Shown: positions 53,901 through 61,300 of the stretch, in pieces
How positions within the stretch are numbered: position 1 is the stretch's first letter
How the letters are laid out: each line of letters opens with the position of its first letter
DNA from: Tritrichomonas musculus
Taxonomy: Eukaryota; Parabasalia; Tritrichomonadida; Tritrichomonadidae
Assembly: GCA_039105265.1 (NCBI GenBank)
Contig: JAPFFF010000009.1
Span: forward strand, 5,720,290-5,784,289
DNA length: 64,000 bases
Reading direction: 5' to 3'
Made by a program: the position numbers and the translations under genes
The notes under the pieces: generated by a model
Seen by the model: the letters and a program-made list of their open reading frames with translations, nothing else
Told to the model about the DNA's origin: nothing
Databases searched by the model: none

Positions 53901-55985
53901 GAAGAATCATCTAACGCCAAACATATTACACCATGGAAAGCAGTTTACTACGCTGACTTTGAAACAGACGTAACTGTATCACCACACCAACCATACTTAT
54001 GCTGTGTGTACGATGGTGTTAAATGTAAAGAGCCTTACACTGGTGATGACATTGCAAAACGATTCTTAAATGATCTACCCAATCACTCATTGATTTACTT
54101 CCACAATCTTAAGTATGACGTATGTTTCTTCATCAACGAACCAGGTTGGAAGGCTAGTGTCATTAAACGTGGTGGTACCATCTTACAAGCAGTCATGAAA
54201 CAATACATACCCATCAAACAGTGGGATAAAGTCAAACATACATATGTAACTAAGAACATAACTAAGCGTTTAACATTCCGTGACAGTTACTCACTCATAC
54301 CAGCGCCGCTATCACAGTTCGGTAACATGTTCAATCTCAATGTACATAAAGAAATCATGCCATACAAACTATACACAGCAGCTAACATCAAACGTAAGGT
54401 GATATCATTCGATGAATTCAAAGATCAATATCGCAACGAACACATTGATGATATGTCAGCATCTGAACTCGATCAAGCTTACTTACAACTACTCATCAAT
54501 GCTAAAGTAGCTGAGTCATATGATGAAACCACACACATGATTGATATTATGAAGTATGCTCAATTCTACTGTGAACATGACTGCATCACACTCGCTAATG
54601 GTATACGTAAGTTTGATCATGACCTCAATGAAGTGTTCAAGAAAGCTAACAACAAATTCCCAGGCATTAACCAGTACATATCAATCAGTGCAATCGGCTA
54701 CGACTTCGCACGCACATATGGTTGCACTAAAGACTGCTTCACACTATCAGGCAAGCCACAGAACTTCATCCAACGTTGTGTTAGTGGTGGTAGAACAATG
54801 ACAGCTAACAATGAGAAGCAATATGTTGAAGGTAAGATACAAGACTTCGATGCAGTCAGCTTATATCCATCAGCTATGCACATCATGCCAGGCATACCAA
54901 AGGGTAAACCACAAGTTATACCATCAAACACAACTCACGATCAACTCATGTGTTATGATACGTTCTTCATTGAGATCAACATCAAACACATAAAGTGTAA
55001 GTCAACTAACCCATATAGGTTTGGTCAGGTATTCATACGCAATGAAGAAGGCACTAAACTGTTTTGCAACCAACCAGTTGACCACTTCTATATTGACAAG
55101 ATTGGTTTGATTGATTTGATTGCAGCTTATGATATTGAATATGAATTCTTACGTGGTTACTACTTCAATGATGGTTTCAATTCATCCATCAACACATTCA
55201 TTGATACACTATTCGAGTTACGAAAAACATACAAGCGTGAACATAACCCACTTGAGAAGACCATCAAGTTGTTACTCAACTCAATCTATGGCAAGTCAAT
55301 ATTAAAGCCAATCACAGATGAAGTCAAGATTATTAACAGAGATGATATCATACCATTCATTTATCGCAAATACAACTACATCAAAGAGGTTGTTGACAAT
55401 GGTGGTAATAAAGTATTCGTTAAGATGATTAAACCAATTAATAAACACTACAACCTACCACAGTTTGGTGCATCAGTGTTATCATGGAGTAAACACATCA
55501 TGAATCAAGTCATGACACTCGCTGAACAGAATGACATAGCAATACACTACCAAGATACTGATAGCATGCACTTAAATGAAGATGATGTTGATAAGTTAGC
55601 TGCTCTATTCAAAGCAACATATGGTAAAGACTTAATTGGCAGTGATATGACACAGTTTCATTGTGACTTCGATGTATTCCCTGGTGCAGTTGGTAAGATA
55701 CACTCACGTAAGCTCATCGCGTTAGGTAAGAAGTCATATCTTGATATACTCGTTGATGAACATGGTAATGAAGACTATCACATTAGAATGAAATCAATAC
55801 CAAAGCAATGCATCATTAACAAGTGCAAGCGTATGAACATCACCGTTGAAGAACTGTATGAACGTATGTATCATGGTGAAGCAATTACATTTGACTTAAC
55901 TGATGGTTGCAACTGCTTTAGAAAGACAAAATCATTTCAACAAGTTACATTACCACAATTTACCAGGACAGTTCAATTCAAGTAA
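50970..55985 (+). CDS. Maverick protein-primed family B DNA polymerase with acidic and OTU-like N-terminal parts
   Basis: 1671 residues, intact frame. About residues 45-180 are an Asp-rich tandem repeat (PLNDDDA units). Residues about 770-880 resemble an OTU-type cysteine protease: DNCFVYAC near 783-790 in the place of the catalytic Cys motif and LLYKDHFMID near 865-874 in the place of the His motif. The polymerase part has Exo I (YADFET near 993), Exo II (HNLKYD), Exo III (YCEHDC), motif A (DAVSLYPS near 1294), motif B (LLLNSIYGKS near 1433) and motif C (YQDTDS near 1527). This set and the long insertions are typical of protein-primed polymerases of Polintons. It replicates the element's DNA. 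Confidence 0.92.
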   Translation: MPFAISELIAIENCTYDEDTTTYIDNDSLIISEHSNDVIPSYDNIDTPLDEDDDVELIFDDDDATIATPLNDDDASLNDDVELIFDDDDATIATPLNDDDDVSLNDDDATPLDDDELASDEEEPIFDDDDAPLNDDDAPLNDDDAPLNDDDDAPLNNDDEESLNNEESTQHDEELASDTVDLHNVTIDIKPCDVRFDSDGTIVEVKVCDYEVSESGFITACDDDGYYVKVELHKVVRETGEVIDIKATPKELPPYDDKFTSADDDYYEYHEVDYVNVEHECDGYVCSQFVDIAQRVAYYYMIQSILSLMDGAENLHREESASYDDDDVNAIELVDEPLNNATHSEEVVEPIDEHAKLMIEYVDAIDFVDEPIDEHAKLTIVNVNAIDFVDESVEYCTIDVKPCEVTYDSNGNIIDIEVCDYEVEDDCFDEVGQDDDGNDVKFELHKVVRETGDVIDVKLYAESKYEPDLEIETFDIAAVETYQYDDDNKHAITIIEKGGSLTLYRRNYIMPPYDIIDFDSDDDQKLILVDDYEATTNDVDVTTVNNDVEHVTDLTNAVIEYTPFTFIATSTIINTLQMIDDDQYNDDEFILSLMDAAERLYGDHYYDETKYQDELERMMIAANNHDAFEVNIDNNIETQHAFIQVLRYIRDNRSRFPTASVLSYDNEDRHIKSFPINNELTIDEVIDGILGNITVEQFGSDTDPEVNADYIPVKFVVTFYKLTKRNGKTVFQEKINGEYVDVATVDSFRNSYDGAFFPYINLIPSLDLSRYQIFHEVDAKNYTDNCFVYACIQSGVFTKDEIDMLRGMIHTRSVPINMILKIASEMKCHFIVYRIDESRDVKHQKHLSIDTHKNSNVTADRVVRLLLYKDHFMIDNNEKLPITTYYIEHRDELDEKHADIPVEKRFHIRGVNQTGYPLYTTADWTGNDFTKVFRKMFECNCFREINQCEQNILTTCEYDNHLNDYIELDYDETLYCKEESSNAKHITPWKAVYYADFETDVTVSPHQPYLCCVYDGVKCKEPYTGDDIAKRFLNDLPNHSLIYFHNLKYDVCFFINEPGWKASVIKRGGTILQAVMKQYIPIKQWDKVKHTYVTKNITKRLTFRDSYSLIPAPLSQFGNMFNLNVHKEIMPYKLYTAANIKRKVISFDEFKDQYRNEHIDDMSASELDQAYLQLLINAKVAESYDETTHMIDIMKYAQFYCEHDCITLANGIRKFDHDLNEVFKKANNKFPGINQYISISAIGYDFARTYGCTKDCFTLSGKPQNFIQRCVSGGRTMTANNEKQYVEGKIQDFDAVSLYPSAMHIMPGIPKGKPQVIPSNTTHDQLMCYDTFFIEINIKHIKCKSTNPYRFGQVFIRNEEGTKLFCNQPVDHFYIDKIGLIDLIAAYDIEYEFLRGYYFNDGFNSSINTFIDTLFELRKTYKREHNPLEKTIKLLLNSIYGKSILKPITDEVKIINRDDIIPFIYRKYNYIKEVVDNGGNKVFVKMIKPINKHYNLPQFGASVLSWSKHIMNQVMTLAEQNDIAIHYQDTDSMHLNEDDVDKLAALFKATYGKDLIGSDMTQFHCDFDVFPGAVGKIHSRKLIALGKKSYLDILVDEHGNEDYHIRMKSIPKQCIINKCKRMNITVEELYERMYHGEAITFDLTDGCNCFRKTKSFQQVTLPQFTRTVQFK

Positions 55986-56050
55986 CGTTACAGTAATTCA
56001 ATTAAAACATTGCAATTCATCAATGTAAATTTTTATTCGCATCACAAACC

Positions 56051-56503
56051 ATGTCTGTCACTAGCTTCGTTCAAACAATCAAACCAACTAATGATGATAA
56101 GTTAATTGTCTATCTTGATAGTAAGATATACCCTATTGATTTTGGCATTAGTGTTCGACCATTACTAGTTATTGATGGCAACAGAACCATTGACATGAAT
56201 GAGTTGATTAACATCTTTGGTAAGGTACCATACATAACTGTACGTGAGAATCGTTATCGAACAGTATATCGTGATCCAATGCTGTTAACCATTGACTTAA
56301 CACCAAGACAATTCACATCAACTAATGATGAAACACATACCTATTACAAATACTACATTGACAAGTTATGCTTACGTCATGAGTTGAAACGTTATGAATC
56401 AATCTATGCCAAAGCAAATGATGCCATCAATGAACGTAGAAGTAAACTCAACGAGCAGAACTCAGTTGAAGCATTTAGAATTGCTATTGATGATACAGTT
56501 TAA
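56051..56503 (+). CDS. Maverick 150-residue protein of unknown function
   Basis: Starts 65 bases after the polymerase stop. TCACA at 56042-56046 is a good Inr and gives a 7-base leader. No domain is recognised; the first 100 residues look like a beta-rich fold and the last 45 a basic helix. Confidence 0.65.
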   Translation: MSVTSFVQTIKPTNDDKLIVYLDSKIYPIDFGISVRPLLVIDGNRTIDMNELINIFGKVPYITVRENRYRTVYRDPMLLTIDLTPRQFTSTNDETHTYYKYYIDKLCLRHELKRYESIYAKANDAINERRSKLNEQNSVEAFRIAIDDTV

Positions 56504-56515
56504 ACGATTCATTTT

Positions 56516-56780
56516 TGGTCATCACTTCAAGTCATCACCAAGTCATCACTTCAAGTCATCACTTCAAGTCATCACTTCAAGTCATCACCAAGTCATCACT
56601 TCAAGTCATCACCAAGTCATCACCAAGTCATCACCAAGTCATCACCAAGTCATCACTTCAAGTCATCACCAAGTCATCACTTCAAGTCATCACTTCAAGT
56701 CATCACTTCAAGTCATCACTTCAAGTTATCACCAAGTCATCACTTCAAGTCATCACTTCAAGTCATCACTTCAAGTGATA
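56516..56780. repeat. AAGTCATCAC tandem repeat
   Basis: About twenty copies of AAGTCATCAC followed by either C or TTC, giving mixed 11- and 13-base units, perfectly regular otherwise. Frames that read through it are by-products of the repeat. It separates the 150-residue gene from the tRNA-like region. Confidence 0.92.
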
Positions 56781-57075
56781 CACCACACATCATTCAACAC
56801 GTCATGCAAATGCAAAAACAAAAGTGCAAAAACCAACCGTCTTCGTGAGTGTGTTATGCATTCGATGAGGAATCAACATACGTACCCGGGATTGTACATC
56901 AACCCCTCACAGGAAAGGAACTACACACACTATGGTTGGGGAACGTGATTTAACACGTTCATTACAAAGATACACCTACCGGTAGATGCTTTCGTGTTAC
57001 ACATATCACAAGCAATGGCTTACCTTAGGTGTTGATTCGCTACAGGCTCCATCACAAGTGTGATAAAATAACACG
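56781..57075. other. Maverick non-coding segment
   Basis: Moderately G+C rich, with short palindromes such as ACCTACCGGTAGAT near 56976. No gene supported. Confidence 0.45.
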
Positions 57076-57082
57076 AAAAATC

Positions 57083-57155
57083 GGTACTGCTATGAATCGA
57101 ACTCATGCCTGCCGCCGAAGCTGGGAGACACGCTTCATGACTCAACCACTGTACC
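57083..57155 (-). ncRNA. tRNA-like RNA polymerase III unit
   Basis: Read leftward, 73 bases begin GGTACAG and end CAGTACC, which pair over 6 of 7 positions like an acceptor stem. TGGTACAGTGG (57146-57156) matches the A box with one difference, and GAGTTCGATTC (57094-57104) matches the B box and T loop. AAAAA at 57076-57080 is a T-run terminator on this strand. The T stem has mismatches, the D stem only three pairs and no proper anticodon arm is found, so it is not a standard tRNA. It may be a degenerate tRNA or a tRNA-mimicking transcript. Confidence 0.4.
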
Positions 57156-57300
57156 ACGTCTGGCCAGACACTAGTTAGTTGCAATATGATATTTAAACCA
57201 TTCCCACTACATTACATAATGTATATCATTATAAACACTTAAAATTTTTTCATTTGTTTTCATATCACATTTCATAATATGATTTTTTATCTCATAGCAA

Positions 57301-57546
57301 ATGTCAAGCATCAACACTGAATTGTTTAACGATACAGCTGTAGTTAAATCACTCAAATCAAAGCAGGGTATTGATAACGAACCTAAAAAGCGTGGTCGTA
57401 AAAAGCTATATCACACTGATGAAGAACGTATCAATGCTAGAAGACAACAACAAAAGCAGTACCGTGAACGTAAAAAGCAAGAGCTCATTGAGTTGCGTGC
57501 ATTTAAAGCTAGTGTAACAACCAACATTAGCAGTGATCAAAAATAG
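57301..57546 (+). CDS. Maverick small basic bZIP-like protein
   Basis: 81 residues. PKKRGRKKLYHTDEERINAR resembles an AT-hook plus the basic region of bZIP proteins, followed by RQQQKQYRERKKQELIELRA, a short helix that could begin a leucine zipper. Likely DNA-binding. TCATA at 57292-57296 is an Inr with a 7-base leader. No typical full-length zipper, so dimerisation is uncertain. Confidence 0.65.
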   Translation: MSSINTELFNDTAVVKSLKSKQGIDNEPKKRGRKKLYHTDEERINARRQQQKQYRERKKQELIELRAFKASVTTNISSDQK

Positions 57547-57557
57547 ATCAATCATTT

Positions 57558-58316
57558 TTACAGCTTCATCTTAGGTGGATCACATGGGTTGACCTTAATC
57601 GTAACAAACATAGGTGACATCAACTTAACTGGCTGATATTCAAAGTCAACCAACTCCAACTCAATCTGTTTGAATGAATCGATATTAACAACATTTTTAA
57701 TTGGTTTACCATACGTTTCAAAGTTCTGTATGATTGGTAAGCCATAACGAATGATATGATCGATGCTTGCTATCACTGATGGTGTATACTCAACATCACC
57801 CAAGTTGGATTGTATAGCTTGACCTTGCTTTGATATCAAGTATAGCTTGTTAGCGTAGTCTATTATCGGAATGTCACATTGTGTTGCTCTACCATTTGCT
57901 AACGGCTGGTTAAGTGGCGTGTTATACAATCCTGTTATCAATGCTATACGATGTGACATTGATTTGATAGTGAAGTTGTCAACATGTGGGGTTAACTTAA
58001 TGACATTAGTATTGTTATTCAATTGTACATTCATAATCGGTTGTCCATTAGCATCATTCACATTAAATAAATCAGGTATATCACTTGGCAATGAATAGTA
58101 TCTGTCTTCCAAGCTCATTGTGCTGACGTGATGTGTATGTGCTAAATCATTATCATCCCACTCATATGTTATACTATCATCATGTGATATAATTAACACA
58201 TTCTTTGTATTGATTGCCGCAACATAATACTCAATATATTGACAGTTCCATGGTATTTGTATGTTAGCACGTATGCGATTGTAGTCTGGACCATTGCTCT
58301 TCAATGAAAGTATCAT
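57558..58316 (-). CDS. Maverick leftward 252-residue protein, possible minor capsid protein
   Basis: The first ATG in frame is at 58316 (MILSLKSNGPDYNRI); the frame is open further only from a non-ATG codon. The sequence is beta-rich and without membrane segments or catalytic motifs. Size, position and strand would suit the single-jelly-roll penton-type minor capsid protein of Polintons, but I see no motif that proves it. It lies head to head with the giant gene, 14 bases apart. Confidence 0.55.
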   Translation of the reverse strand: MILSLKSNGPDYNRIRANIQIPWNCQYIEYYVAAINTKNVLIISHDDSITYEWDDNDLAHTHHVSTMSLEDRYYSLPSDIPDLFNVNDANGQPIMNVQLNNNTNVIKLTPHVDNFTIKSMSHRIALITGLYNTPLNQPLANGRATQCDIPIIDYANKLYLISKQGQAIQSNLGDVEYTPSVIASIDHIIRYGLPIIQNFETYGKPIKNVVNIDSFKQIELELVDFEYQPVKLMSPMFVTIKVNPCDPPKMKL

Positions 58317-58334
58317 TTTATCAATGGTAAATGA
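58313..58334. promoter_or_regulatory. Overlapping divergent initiators between two Maverick genes
   Basis: TCATT at 58313-58317 is an Inr for the rightward gene (ATG 58331) and overlaps the start codon of the leftward gene (58314-58316). On the other strand TCATT at 58330-58334 is an Inr for the leftward gene and overlaps the rightward ATG. Each leader would be about 15-16 bases. Confidence 0.5.
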
Positions 58335-61300
58335 TAACACCACTTGCAGCTCAAGCACTATCACTCAATGATAAAGGTTATGATATGAGAATACGTAATG
58401 GCGAAGTAAAATTAACACGTTATGGTAAAACAGATGATGTACATATCAATTGCATCTATACTAAGAAAGAAATCGATGACGCATTACAATCAATGCAAAC
58501 AACCATTAAAGACAATACTCAATTCACACTCAAAGAATCAGATCAGCTTTACCTATACAAACCATCATCAATAAGTCAAACGTCAAAGTACTACGTCATG
58601 ACATGGAACATCGATCCAGATTACAACATACCACTACATACTAACTTCACTTTCATTGATCATCTCTTCAACCATGCATGGTCATTGATATGGGATGGTG
58701 ATTCATGGACAGGTGATAACGTTGTGAATAACTCATATGCTAAGCTATCAACATACGAAAGTAAAAAAGGAAGACCATATATTTATGTACAACACACTGA
58801 ACGCATTGCGAGATGGTTAAGCAGCTTTGAAGAAGTGTCATCAGATACTAACTATGCAACAGCACTATGCAAGTACATTCAAAACTGGCGTTTGGTATAT
58901 GGTGATGGAACTATAATCGAGTTGAATGATTCAAACAGTAAAATTACACCAACATCATCATCTCAGATTGATATTAAAGATGTTCCATGTGATATACATT
59001 ACTTCTCCGTCAAGTTAACAAGCAAAGTATCGAGTAAGAATTTACTTTATATCATGGCTGACATTGTTATTGACGACTTTACCACACCATTACGATGGGA
59101 CATGCATCCAGTTACACCAATCGATGCATCATTCATTAACACATGGGATGACAGTGTTGTAATTGAATCATTTAGATATGAACGTAGAGTCAGACACTCA
59201 AATAAGATAATCGAACCATCAACTAAGAAGAACATTAACATATACATTGAGAAAGATTACTTCGAACAACTACCTGAAAACGCAGATGAAAACTACAATC
59301 CATTCGATACAATCATCTCACAGCAATTCTATGAAGTAACACCAGATCCACGTAACTGCACTACATTAACAACAGATCATAACATATTCTCATCCAAAAT
59401 CATATGGGCTGATAACATCATGACAATGCGACGTGATCTTAACGTTGTTGGTGGTACACTTGATGTGTTGTCATACGACTACGCTATCTTGAAAGCAATC
59501 ATCAATTCTATTCAAGAACAGATGAGGTTACAAGCTAAATACAATAACTATGTCAATGACCTTCAAAAATATATAACTATAACTAAGAATGTATTAAGCA
59601 TTGTGTCAGGTGCTATTAAAATTGCAACAGCATTATCTGAGTTCTCATTTGACAGTGAGAGTATGGCATTAAACACAACTCATACAGAAGACTTTCACTT
59701 CCCTGACTTTCCTGGTGGTGGTTCAGGTGGTGGTGGCGGTGGCAAGTTCCCAGGCATAGATATCGTTGGTCAGTTCTTACTTAAGTATGCAGCTAATGCA
59801 TTTGGTCAACAGTTTAGCAGATACCTACCATCTCAAACAGATACACCTGCAGCAACATCATCATTAACTGCAACAGCACTTGTGTTAAGTGCATTAGAAT
59901 CATTAACTCAAATAGGTAACGCAACTACCACATTAATTGCAGGTGGACTTACATTCGATCGTATACCAACCATAGTTGATAACACACGAACGATATATCA
60001 ATCACTACAAACGTTCACTGATTCAATACATGAGTTGCGACGCAGATGGAGAGAACGAACTAACAACAATACCATTGTCGATCATACAATTACTAACACT
60101 GATGAGATGGAGTTAGATGAAGATGATACAAATGAAGAAGTAAATAATCTTCCATGCGTTAGATTGACTCATGAAACAGTTACCAACACATCAGCTTTTA
60201 GTCAACCATTATTCGGTGATCATACCATCGAATCATTATCAAACCTATCAATAGATGAACTACTTGATTTGAACACATACGATCCAATTGAAGGTCCGCA
60301 AATAGGTGATATCATGGTTAGACGAGTAGGTGACAATCGATTTGGCTTGATATATGTAACACGTGTCAATGATAAGGGTGTTAATAAGATAATATACATG
60401 AGACGAATTGATAATGAAAGCAGCACGTTAACGTCACAACAATTAAGCTTACGCACAATGAGAAGTGTTAATACCAACTCAATGTGGAGTGTCAATGACA
60501 ATGGTACGGTTTATACAGCAGCTCAGATCGAACGCATGGAACCAGATGAGAGGTATCAATTTGAATCAGCTCATCCAGAGTATATATTCACACGCAACGT
60601 TGATAATGAGATGGGTGTTAGCTGGACTGAAGTGAGGGACATGAATGGTTCCATTCAAGCTGTCATTGATGTGAGAATAGCAGTTAGAACTGATGTTAGC
60701 AGTGATGAGATATCAATTCAAAGTCCTGAATCAAATATCAGCATTAACTCACACGGCATCAGTATGCAGCAAGGTGCTATCACTGCAACAGGACAGGATA
60801 ATGTACATGAGTTAGTTGCTAATGAATACAATGTTGTTGTTTCAAATTATGAACTAGCACCAATCGAAGAGAATTTGACAATACCTAATACAACAATCAC
60901 ACTTGCTGATATTCAGAATATGGATTGGTATGAAAGATATAGACTCGTTTATGAGATTCTAAATGAAAGCGGTAACATACTTTCATTCGAAGGTAGTAAT
61001 CTAGATGACAATGAAACGGAATACACTACTGTATTATATAACAACAGAGCAATTGGTGTAATTGATTTAAGACATCGTAATCAAGTGTCAATCACTGATA
61101 ATACAATCACAATCACTAATCCACAAAGCATTTTCAAACTAACAGATCGTGAATTAGAATGGATAAGACGAGATGAACAACAACAACAAACAATACGTCA
61201 AACATTAAGTGGCTTCATATCAAACATCACTGATCGAATAGAACGCATCAACAACAACATTGAATGGTTATTAGATCATCCTAATTTAACTGACCGTCTT

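Noticed and set aside
51001-56948. Many frames of Met, Thr, His or Ser-rich composition overlapping the polymerase and the tandem repeat
   Set aside because: Shadows of the repetitive Asp-rich coding region and of the AAGTCATCAC array.
57083-57155. Standard tRNA gene
   Set aside because: Acceptor-like pairing and A/B boxes are present but no acceptable anticodon arm and a mismatched T stem; kept only as tRNA-like.
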